Shown: positions 43,040 through 53,700 of the stretch, one piece after another
Position numbering within the stretch: the stretch's first letter is position 1
Layout: each line of letters opens with the position of its first letter
Origin: Clostridia bacterium
GTDB taxonomy: Bacteria > Bacillota > Clostridia > Christensenellales > Borkfalkiaceae
Reading direction: 5' to 3'
DNA: 64,000 nucleotides
Assembly (NCBI GenBank): GCA_028720205.1
Contig: JAQYLE010000004.1
Span: 1-64,000 of the forward strand
Position numbers and translations under genes: made by a program
Notes under the pieces: generated by a model
The model's database searches: none
What the model was told of the DNA's origin: nothing
Seen by the model: the letters and a program-made list of their open reading frames with translations, nothing else

Positions 43040-44278
43040 TCATTTTCTGATCGATTCCAGATAATCGGCAATCGCCTTCTTTTGCGCCTCGGTTAAACTG
43101 TCGTCGTTTTTCAAACGTTCAGACGCCTCTTCGTAGTAATTATCGAATAAGTCGCCGTAATAAGTACTTCCGTCGATAATCTGATTCGCGGCGAAATCTT
43201 TCGCGCCTATATTCTCGCTGTTTCCGCCTTTACCGGGATTATTTTGCTGCCCCTGCTGCGGATCGCTCGACGCTTCCGTATCGGAATCTCCGCTTTCCCC
43301 GTCGCCTTCCGACGCGTTATTTTCCTCTTCTTCCGTTTCCGCGATCTCGTCGAAAATCGCCGTGGCGGAAATATTTTTAATCGGCGAAAGATCCGTTCTG
43401 TACGGAGAAGTCACCCCGTCCGACCAACCGATAAACACCCAGCCTTTTTGCGGCAACGCCAACAGCGCGACGGGGTTTTCTTCGCCTTCCGTTACCGTAA
43501 ACGAATACGTAACGTTTTCGTCGTTTACGCCGTCGAGAACGATAGTGGCTTCCGCCGTTTCGGCATTTTCGCCCTGTAACGATACGGCGGCGGAAAGTTT
43601 GGAAGCATATTCCGCGGGAAACGGCACGTCTTTAAGAATTTCCCCCGCGGGACCGATCGCCTCGCGCTTTTCTTCGCGTTGTTTCACCGAATCGATCAAC
43701 GCAACGTTTTCCTGTTTAGAAAAATCGACTACCCACCCCTTGCCTTGCACGGCATAGCCGATCTGATATTCTTTCTTCTCTTTAAAACTTTCAACCAGTT
43801 GTTTCCCGCCTTCGGGAGAAAGCGCGGAAACCACAGTCATCCCCGTACCGAGAGTAGCGGAAAGCGCCACGGCGATAATCATCGGCACGGAAATCGCCAA
43901 TTTCAGCATGTCGGAATTTACTTCGCTCACCGCGCGCAAAGCGTCCTCCCGTTGTTTCATGGCGATAAACGATTCGTCGTGTTCCAACTCCGTCATCGTA
44001 AGAACGCGCTCTTCCAGCCCCAATGCGTCGATGCGCTTTGCAATCGCCTTTGCGCCGGGCCGGTATTTATAACGGTAAAACAACGGCGCGGCAACGCCCG
44101 CGGATACGAAAAATAATGCGATACCAACGTATAATCCCGCCCGTACGCCCGCAAACCAACAGGCAACGATACAGAAAAAAGCAAGAGAAAAACCTATAAT
44201 CAAACCGCAGAACAGCGATTTGATTACGCTTTCTTTTCTGATTTTACGGTAATATTTTTTAAAAACTTCTCCCGCCAT
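43040..44278 (-). CDS. Membrane protein leading the MoxR operon
   Basis: I start at the ATG at 44278 (MAGEVFKKYYRKIRKE, 412 aa), which has AAGGA 7 bp upstream. Two N-terminal helices (SLFCGLIIGFSLAFFCIVACWF; AGLYVGIALFFVSAGVAAPLFY) are followed by an amphipathic segment rich in charged residues (AIAKRIDALGLEERVLTMTELEHDESF), then a third helix near residue 125-145. This layout resembles DUF4175-like proteins that accompany MoxR operons. The C-terminal half has an InlB-like beta module (GWVFIGWSDGVTSPYRTDL), an acidic Glu/Ser/Gln-rich linker and a helical end. Function unknown; likely a structural partner of the VWA proteins. Confidence 0.7.
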   Translation of the reverse strand: MAGEVFKKYYRKIRKESVIKSLFCGLIIGFSLAFFCIVACWFAGVRAGLYVGIALFFVSAGVAAPLFYRYKYRPGAKAIAKRIDALGLEERVLTMTELEHDESFIAMKQREDALRAVSEVNSDMLKLAISVPMIIAVALSATLGTGMTVVSALSPEGGKQLVESFKEKKEYQIGYAVQGKGWVVDFSKQENVALIDSVKQREEKREAIGPAGEILKDVPFPAEYASKLSAAVSLQGENAETAEATIVLDGVNDENVTYSFTVTEGEENPVALLALPQKGWVFIGWSDGVTSPYRTDLSPIKNISATAIFDEIAETEEEENNASEGDGESGDSDTEASSDPQQGQQNNPGKGGNSENIGAKDFAANQIIDGSTYYGDLFDNYYEEASERLKNDDSLTEAQKKAIADYLESIRK

Positions 44279-44379
44279 ATAAATATCCTTTTTCGCTTCG
44301 ATATACGGCGCCGTCGCTTTTCTGCGGACGTTCCCCGTAATCGGGCAGAAACTCACAGTTTAAAATACGTGATATTATT

Positions 44380-44408
44380 ATTGTATCATAAATATTACGT
44401 TTTGTAAA
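44380..44408 (-). promoter_or_regulatory. Promoter of the MoxR operon
   Basis: On the minus strand TTTACA (44403-44408), 17 bp, TACAAT (44380-44385), with TGA forming an extended -10. The predicted start is near 44373, giving a ~95-nt leader. The remaining gap to 44731 is AT-rich (44410-44560) and holds the terminator of the giant LRR gene, with nothing else recognisable. Confidence 0.75.
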
Positions 44409-44634
44409 GCAAACAGCCCGAAAGTACCGCATAAAAATGATTTTTTTAATATAAAATTCGAATCGTTTATATTTCTAAATATAAATTATTCAAAAATTTA
44501 TACAAAAATATTTAATTATACATAATTTTTCCAATTTTATGCAAGTTTATTTAATAGCCGCGCCTCGCCCGTTTAGAACGTTTCAATAAACGGTTTTATC
44601 CGGTAAATAACTTTATTTACCTTTTTCTTATCGG

Positions 44635-44675
44635 TAAAAACCCGAAACGGCAACCGCGTTGAAAACGGTTGCCGT
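44635..44675 (-). terminator. Terminator of the giant LRR lipoprotein gene
   Basis: A perfect 10-bp GC-rich stem (ACGGCAACCG / CGGTTGCCGT, 9-nt loop) lies 56 bp past the stop. On the minus strand it is followed by TTCGGG and then TTTTT, so the T-run is displaced by a few bases. Confidence 0.65.
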
Positions 44676-44730
44676 CGGTTATAATTTGTCTTTTTTTCTC
44701 GCCGAATAAGGGAGTAAAAGCAATCGCGCT

Positions 44731-47700
44731 TTATGCGGCGCCGCCTTCGCCCTCCGTTTCGGCGGAGGATCCGGCGGAAGCATTGTAGTTCCATACGATC
44801 TTCGCGTCCATCTGATAGAACGGACCGCTGTAAGATTTATCCAGGAACGAGCCGAAACCGCTGTCGCTGTCGGTTGCCCACAGGTTATACACGTCCGCCG
44901 CGCCTGCTTCTACGTAAACGGTCTGTTCCGCCGTCCAGCCTTCGAAGGCAAACGCTACCGTTTCCAGCGAAGCGGGCAGAACGATCGACTTCAACGCCGT
45001 GCAGTAGTCAAACGCGCCCGAAGAAATCTTCGTCACCGTAGAGGGAATATTGACAGAGGCAAGGTTAACGCACCCGGAGAACCCGTCTATCGTCAACAAT
45101 CCTTCGGGCAAGATTACGGAAGTAAGCGCAACGCAGCCGGAGAACGCGCTGCTACCGATAGAGGTCAAGCCCTCGTTAAAGGTAACCTTGGCAAGGTTAG
45201 CGCAGCCGGAGAACGCGCTTCTACCGATAGCGGATATGCCTGCGGGAACGGTAATTTCCGTAAACGCCGCGCCGCGGAAGATACCCGAAGGCAATTCGGT
45301 AACGCTTGCGGGGATATTCACCGAAGCAAGTTTAACGCAACCGTCGAACATATAAGACGGCAATATTTCGGTATCGGGAAGAACCACGCTTTCCAGCGCC
45401 GTACAGCCGCTGAACATATTCTGCCCGAGGCTGGCGTTGGTGCCCAGAACAGCCGCGGTATTGCTTGTAAACTCAACTCTTGTAAGGTTCACGCAGTTGT
45501 AGAACACGCCGTCTTTAGCCGTTGCACTGCCGCCGAAGAACGTTTCCGAACCTTCGATTACAACGCTTTGCAGCGCGCTGCCTGCAAAGGCGGCGTCGCC
45601 GACGGTACGCGTTGATATCGAACTGCCGGAGGCATTTAACACAAGTCCGTTCAACGTAGCGGGAAGAATCACTTTTTCAAGTTTCGTATTCTGGAACGCA
45701 TATTTACCGATGAATTTCAGCGTTGCGGGGAATACGGAAGTTTTCAAAGCGGTTTCGCCTTCGGCAGCCGCTTCTTCCTCCGCGCCCGTATAAGTAATTT
45801 TCTTTAACCCGGTATTTTCAAACGCATTGGCGCCGATGCTTTCCGTCTGAGAAGAAAGCACTACTTCTTCCAGCGTGGTAAGTCCCTGGAACAACTTATC
45901 GGCAACCGACGTCATCGCTTCGGGCAGAACGATTTTCTTAACGTTGACGCAGCCGTCCAACGCGCCCGCGGCAATGGTATCGCCTTCCTGCAATTTCAGC
46001 GTATAATTTTCCATTTCAACGCCTGCGGGAACGCATACGATTGCGCCGTCCGCAGTATACAGCACGCCGTTCAGCGCTTTGTAATAACTGTTTGCGGAAT
46101 TCACGGTGATCTTAGCCAACTTCGCGCAACTGCCGAACGCCGCCGCGCCGATAGAACTTACGTTTTTAGAAATGCTTACGCTTTCCAGATTGGCGCAACC
46201 GTTAAACGCCGAAGCGCTAACGGTAAGTTTGCCGGTGGCGCTTGCCAACGTAGGCAATACCACCGAAGTCAGTCCGTCGCACCCCGCAAACGCTTCGGTG
46301 CCGATCGTCTTTAACGCCGTAAAGCCCTCCAGAGTAAAGTCAACTTCCGTTTTTTCCGTTCCGTTCACAACCGTCGCTTTCGCCAACGATACGCAATTAC
46401 GGAACGCATAGTCGTTAATTGCCGTAATATTAGGCAACGCCGTAGCATTCACCGTAATATTCGAAAGGCTTGTGCATCCGTCGAACATACCTTTGGCAAT
46501 AGAAGTTGCGGTAGCCTTCGATAAATCGATTGACTGTAAAGAGGTACAACCTGCAAAAGTGTATCTTCCAAAAGATTTTATCGCACCGTTGAATGTTACC
46601 GACTGCAATCTCACGCAATCGCGGAATATTTGTTCTCCGCTCAACGAAATTACTTTTGCAGGGAGCACAACGCTCGTCAAGCCTGCGCAACCCATAAACG
46701 CACCTTCGTTAATGGTGGCAAGCAAGGTCAGATTTTCCAGACTGAATGCCTCTGCGCCTTCTTCCGCATCCTCAGGCAACGCACTTACCAAAGAGGTGCA
46801 ATCACGGAACGCGTATTTATTTATTGTTGTTATCTTTGCGGCGTTCAGTTTTACGGTTGCCAGGTTAGCGCAGCCGTCGAAGAAATATTGCGGAACACCG
46901 GTAACGGTTGCTTTCGATAAATCAATCGAAGTAAGAGCGGAACATCCCGCGAACATATAGTTGCCGAGCGAAGTCATCGCCCCGTTGATTGTTACGCTTG
47001 TCAGCGCCGTACAATTCTGGAACACGTTTGTAGAGGCAGTTTTAATATTGGCGGGCAGATTAACCGAAGTAAGCGACGTACACCCCTTAAACATCGAGGA
47101 CGCCAAAGCCGTCAGCGTAGAAGACGTGGAGAAGATGACGCCGGTAATCGCCGTGCAGTTTTCGAAGTTGCTTTTATCGAACTTAGTGATCTGCGAAAGA
47201 TCGACTACCGGCGTTTCGCTTTCCGTCGCCCCCGCCGCAAGTACGCTGTTCAACGAGGTGCAATTCCGGAACAGATAAGAAGGCAACGACGTAATATTCG
47301 CGTTCAGCGTAACTTTTTGCAAAGCCGTGCAGTTTTCAAACGCATTCGAACCGAGTTGCTTATCCGTAACGTTCAAATCGACGTTTTCCAGCGACGTACA
47401 ATTCTGGAACGAATAGTTCTGTATCCATTGCACCGTGGAAGGAATATTGATATTTTTTAACGAAGTGCAGTAAGCGAACGAATAGCCGCCGCTGGAAGTA
47501 AGCGACTGCTTGCCCGACCGCTCGTAATACCCGATATTGGTAAGCCCTTCGGGAAGCGTCACCGTTTCCAAAGCCTTGCAGTTGTAGAACGCATATTTTT
47601 TAATCATCGTTACGTTCTTCGGAACGGCGATGGTTTTAAGCGATTTGCAGTTGTAGAAGGTGTATTCGTCGATTACCGTAACGCCGACGGGAATGGTTAT

Positions 47701-50700
47701 ATCCGTAAGCGAAACGCAGTTTCTGAACGCCGAAGCGCCGATTTTGGCAAGCGTGCTGTTGGTTTCAAACGTAACTTTCTTTAAGCCGAGGCAATCGTAA
47801 AACGCCTTTTCGCCGATTGTCATTACCGACTTGGGAATATAGATTTCCTTCAGCGTGGCTTTGCCCGCAAACGTGCTGGGGTTGATTGTGGTAACGCCGT
47901 CCTTCACGTTAAACGTGCCTTCCACGTCGCCGAGTATATATACCAACTCGGTTTGCTTTACGTTGTACAGCACCGCGCCGTCGGCTACGAAATAACCGCC
48001 TTCCGGAACGGTGATCTTTTTAATCGATCCGCAAAGGTCGAACACTTTGCTGATATCTTTCACCGTTTCGGAAAGGTTAATGGTAACAAGTTTCTTGCAG
48101 CCTTTAAACATTTCCTTACCCAACCCCAAATCACCCGCTACCAGCGGTTCCTTGGTGGAAGGGAAGGTGAACGAGGTAAGTCCCGTATTCAGGAAAGCCT
48201 GGTCGCCGATCGACCGCAACGAACTCTTGCCCGCTACCGCGCCCGTTTCTTCGTCGGTTTCCGCATACGTTGCAAACGTTACCGAAGTAAGGGCGGCGCA
48301 TCCTTCAAACGCGTTCTTCCCGATAGTCGTCAACGTGGCGGGAAGGCTGACGGAAGTCAGCGCTTTGCAGTTATAAAACGCGTTGCTTTCAATCGTTTGT
48401 AATTTGCTGTTTTCGCCGAAGTTTACCAAAGCAAGTTTTGAACAAGTAGTAAACGCGCGGCTCTTCAGCGTGGTCAGCGCGCTGTTGTTTCCGAAACTTA
48501 CTTCGGTAAGTTCGGGGGAATAAAACGCCTGTTCGTATACCGTTTCCAAAAGGCTGTTATCGGCAAACGTTATCTTGCTTACCGACGTATCGCCGAATAC
48601 GCCCCGCGTAGCCGACTTCTTCGTCGTCTGCTTGCCGTATTCGGTTACGCTGGCGGGAATATTTATCGCCGTTCCTGCGGGGAACTTCGCCCCTCTGAAC
48701 GCCTCCATACCTATCGTCGTAAGTCTTCCGGGCAGCGAAATCGCCGTCAGACCGCTATCGGTAAACGCGCCGTCGCCGATCTCGGTAAGGTTACAATCTT
48801 CGGCAAACGTCACCGTTTCCAGCCCCGAGCATTTGTAGAACGCAAACGTGCCGATTTTGGCAAGCCGTTTGGGGAACTGAACGGAGGTAAGCGAAACGCA
48901 ACTCTTCAATATTTTTGTGTTCGAAGCTGAACCGGTACCTTGATAATAATAGGAAAACACGCCTGTATATACGTCGGAACCGGAAGAACCGCTGGAAGAA
49001 CTACTGTACTCGCCGTCTTCCAGCGTAAGCGGGGTATCGTCGTTGCCCCCCTCAAACGTCAGATTGCTGAGCGATACGCACCCTTCGAACGCGCCCGCTT
49101 CTATCGAAGTAACGGTGTTGGGTACGACGATGCCGGTTAAGTCGCTGCAATCTTTAAACAGCCCTTTTACGATTTTGGTTAACCCTTGGGGCAATTCAAA
49201 CGTGGTCAGCGCGGAGGCTTTATACAGCGCTTTTTCGCCGATTTTAAAATCGCCCGCAAGCGCTCCGTCGAACTTCACTGTGGTTACGCCCGTATTCAGC
49301 GCGAACGCCTCATCGTATATCAACGTTAAGGTGTTAGGCAACAAAACTTCGCCCGCTTTTTTGAACGGACAGAAATACAGCGTCACCAGATTGCCGCTTT
49401 CGTCTTTGCCGTACAGCATACCGTCTTTCGAGGCGTAATGCTTGTTTCCGCTCGCCACCTCTACTTCTTCCAGGTTCTTGGAATAATAATTCGGGGTAGA
49501 GAATATGAAAGTGCTCTCCGATTTGAACAGATCCATCGAATCGAATTTATACGTGGTTACGCCGCTCTCGTCCGTGGTTTCCGTCCATTTACCCAGGCGC
49601 TCCACCGTGGAGGGGAAGGTAACTTTGGTTAAGTTTTCGCAATCGGAAAACGCGTAATTCCCCACAGACACAACGCCTTCGGGCAACGCGATCGTCTGCA
49701 ACTTATCCAAGCCGGCAAACGCCTTTTCGCCTATCGTTTTCAGCGCGCTGTTCGCGGCAAAATCAAACGTTACGATAGAATCGCAATTGTAGAACGCCAT
49801 ATCCCCCAGCGCGGTAACGCGTGCGGGCAGCGTAAACGATACGAACGAATCGCAGTCTTCAAACGCGCGCTCGCCTATCGTAAGCGGCTTTGCCGTTTCG
49901 CCTTCGGCAGGCTCGCCCCATACGATTTCCGCAAGGTTCGTACACCCTTTAAACGCCGCGTCCCCTATGGAGGTTACGTTATTGCCTATCGTTATCTTTG
50001 TTAAGCCTTTTCTTGCAACGAACACGTTCGCGCCGATTTTCGTAACCGTCGAAGGCACAACGTATTCGCCCTGTTTCCCTACGGGATAGTACAGTATCTC
50101 CGTCTTGCTCTTGGTTTCGTCTTCCGCGTTTTTATCGTAAATTACGCTCTCTTCTTCAAGATAATACTTGTTATCTTTATCCACGTTCACCGTGGCAAGT
50201 TTCGAAGAAGTACCGCCGAACGCGCCCGAAATATTGATGACGGACACGTCTTTGCCGATGATCAGCGTGGTTACCGTACTGTTTCCGGAGCCGGTAATTT
50301 CGCCCGTCGTAAAATTACGCGTAAACGAAGCGAACGCGCCGTCCGCAAACGATACCTCGCCGCTGCTCTTCACCGTTACCGTACTTAACGACGTATTTGA
50401 CGACGAGTTGTCGCCGAAAGCGTATTTGCCGATGGTGCGCACGTTCTCGGTTAAGGTAAGTTCCGTAATGTTGCAGCCGTAAAACGCCCGTTCCTTAATT
50501 TCCAGAGCGGCGTCCGCTTCTGTGCCCTCGAACGTAAGCGTTGCAAGATTCTCGCAATTTTCAAACGCCGATTCGCCGATTTCAACAATTCTGGCAGGGA
50601 CAATGAAAGTCGTGATTTTCTTATTTCCGTAAAACGCCTTGTCGGCAATCTTCGTAACGGAAGAAGGCAACGCAACTTCCGTTTCCGTACGGCCCTGCGC

Positions 50701-53700
50701 CCAATACAGCAACTCTGTTCCGTCGGCGTTTAACAGCAAGCCGTTCTCGGAAGAGGAATACAATCTCCCCGTAGAAACCGTGCCCGTAACGTAAATTTCC
50801 GACAGACGGTTGCAGCCGTAGAACGCCGAACGTTCGTACGCCCAGGTATAGTCATTCTTCTTTTCGCCGTTGAACAGCGTCATGTTCGTCAGACGGGCGG
50901 GCAACGTGATCTTCTTTATATTATAACTTGAAGCAAACGCTTTATCCGCGATGATAAGTTTTTCTTCAACGCCGTCTTCCGCCTGCAAAAATTCGATTTC
51001 CGTAAGCGAGGTGCACGATTTAAACGCGTTCATCGCTACGTAATTAACGCTTGCGGGTATTTTGATTACTTCTAATTTGCATCCGGTAAATACGTTCGCC
51101 GCAATCGTTTCCACGCCCGAGGGAATCGTGTATTCGCCCGTTCTCGCCAAGGGGAAGAACTGCAACGTTTTGCCCGCCGAATCGTTCTTCACAATAATTC
51201 CGTCCGTTTCGCCGTTGTCTTTTACGGGCGAATAGTATACGGGTTCAATCGTGCCTTCCACTTTGTAAATGTTTAAATTAAGAAGCCCCGTGCAACCTTC
51301 GAAAGCCGTGTTTTCGATATTGGCTATGCTTTCGGGAATGTTGATCGTCGTCAGGTTTTTCGCGTCTTTGAATGCGTACGCTTCCACCGTAGAAACGCGT
51401 TTGTTATTGTATTCGGTGGGAACGGTTACTTCCGTAAGATATTTAACGCCGTCCGCCTGCGTTACGCTATAACTGCCGTCGACAAGGCTTGCAAATTTAA
51501 ACACGTCCACCCATCTGGCTTCAAGCGTCTGGCCGGTTAAATATCTCCACACGTCTTTGCTTTCGCCGCGATGATCGGTAATCTGCGTGGTGCCGGCATA
51601 CCAGCCCATAAAGGCTTTATTCTTGTTATTGGAAGAGGGAACGGGTAATTCGAAGGCTTCTTTATACGACACCGTTGCGCCTGCGGACAAATCGTCGTCG
51701 CTGTAAGCGCCTTTGTTCAACACAACGTTGTATTGCTTCGGCGTCCATTTCGCGTACAGCGTTAAATCTTCCGCCGCGCCCAGCGTGGGTAACGTACCCG
51801 AAACTTCTTCGTATTTCGTTCCCGCGCCGTTCTGCCCGTTGTACCAGCCGCCAAAATCATATCCTTCAAAAATGCTTTCGGGCAAAGCGATGGAATCCCC
51901 CACCGCAACGTATGCGTCGTCGATTTTGCGTTCGTTTTCGCCTACGTCGTAACTTACGGTATACGCCGTAACTTTCTTTTCTATCCAGGCGGAAGCATTT
52001 CCTTTTTCGTCGTACGAACGCACGCGCAACGTGTTTTCGCCCGCTTTGGTCAGCGTAACGGCGGTGCCGACGTCCTTAACCTCCGTAATCGCGCCGTCGT
52101 TTACCTGCACTTCGTATTTTGCCACGCCGAAACCGGGATTCCACGATAAAAACCCTTTTTCGTAAGAAAGTTCGCCCGCGATTTTACCCGATTGCACCGT
52201 CAGCGTTTTGGTAAACAGAGAATTGCCTGCCGCCGCCGTATCTTTCGCGCTTACGGAAATGCCGTATTCCGTCTGCCCTTCCACGTAATCTTCCGCTTGC
52301 AACGTGTAACTGTTGGTAGTTACGTCGATTTCTTTTTCGCCGATCTTCACAACATACCCGTTCGCGCCGTCCACCGCCGTCCAGTTCAGCGTGTAACCGC
52401 TTACGGAGAGGTTCGCGGGCGTAGGCAGCGTGGCTTTCGTCCACTCTGTTTCGGCCGCGGGAGAATTGTTGTAGCCCTTTGCCACGGCAATAACTTTAAC
52501 GCTATAAGCGCCCTTTTCGTAACCGCGCAGATCGAACGACGTTTTGTCGCCTACGTTAATCGCGTCTCCGTCGTTTACCTGAACCAGATAATATTTAGCG
52601 TTTTCAACGGCGTCCCAACTCGCTTGCTGGGTAGAATCTTCCACCGCCAGATTCGTCGCCGCGTTCAGCGTTCTTTCAAACGACCAGGTTTCCGAAACGG
52701 AGGTAAGCATACCGTCGGCAACCGCTTTAACGGTGAAACGGATTCCTCCCGCTTGCATATCGCAATCGGAAAAATCGTAAAACGTAACGGGTTTGTTATC
52801 TTCGCCCACGCCCAGATCGATATCTTCGTGAGAATGTTCCGCCGTTCCGCATTCGATGGTAAGCAGATATTTTTCGGCGTTTTCCACGGCGTTGAACGTA
52901 AGAATCGAGGGAGAGTTTACGGCAAACGCGCTTACGCGCGCAAGCGCCTTGTTTTTATAATACGCCGTGGTTTCCGCGCTGCCGCACTTCACCGTTACCG
53001 TATATTCGCCCGCAGGTTGCGCCGAAAAATCAAACTCGCCGAATTCCGTTGAAGAAACTTTGCGGTTTTCTATGCCGCCGACGACTTTCCCTTCGGCGTC
53101 TTTAACGGTGAGTTCGTACGTTTTGTTTACGCCCAGAGAACTCCACGAGATTTTATTCGATTTTACGGATACCGCGATTTTTTCAGCGCTCTTCCATACG
53201 GGATACAATACGATGTTTTCCGCAATGGGCTCTTCCGCCTCGTATTGCGCGGTTAATTTATTTTTATCGTTATACGCACTTCGCCACCAGCCGAGGAATT
53301 CCTCGCCGTTTTCGCTTTCGGGCACAGGCAGATTGTACAACGTCTGATTGGTTGTAACGACAGGATACGTTCCTTCCTGCCCCCCCCCTGTGTAGCCGTC
53401 GAACGTTACGGAAAATTCCGTTTTGCCCAACAATTCGGCAAAACGCGCGTACAGCGTAATATTTTTGGTAACAGGCTGGTCGAAGGAATACTTTTCGTTA
53501 AACGCCGCGTCTTTATACCACCCCACGAAAACGTATTCTTTCCCCTGTTCTTCTTTTACGGGGTTGGCGGGCTTTGCAAGTTTCTTGCCGTTCAGAACTT
53601 TTTCGTCCTCTTTTGCCTCCCCGCCGTTCATTTCGAATTTTACCGTATATTCTACGTTTTTATAGAATTTATACGTTTTGTTCTGATATGTAAGGGTAAT

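Noticed and set aside
46106-46960. Plus-strand ORFs opposite the giant LRR gene (also near 48.0-48.4, 49.0-49.4 and 50.2-50.5 kb)
   Set aside because: They mirror the repeat code of the LRR gene, lack ribosome-binding sites and promoters, and have repetitive antisense composition.
44900-51400. CRISPR-like or minisatellite array
   Set aside because: The periodicity is ~66-70 bp of diverged coding repeats in frame, not identical repeats with unique spacers.
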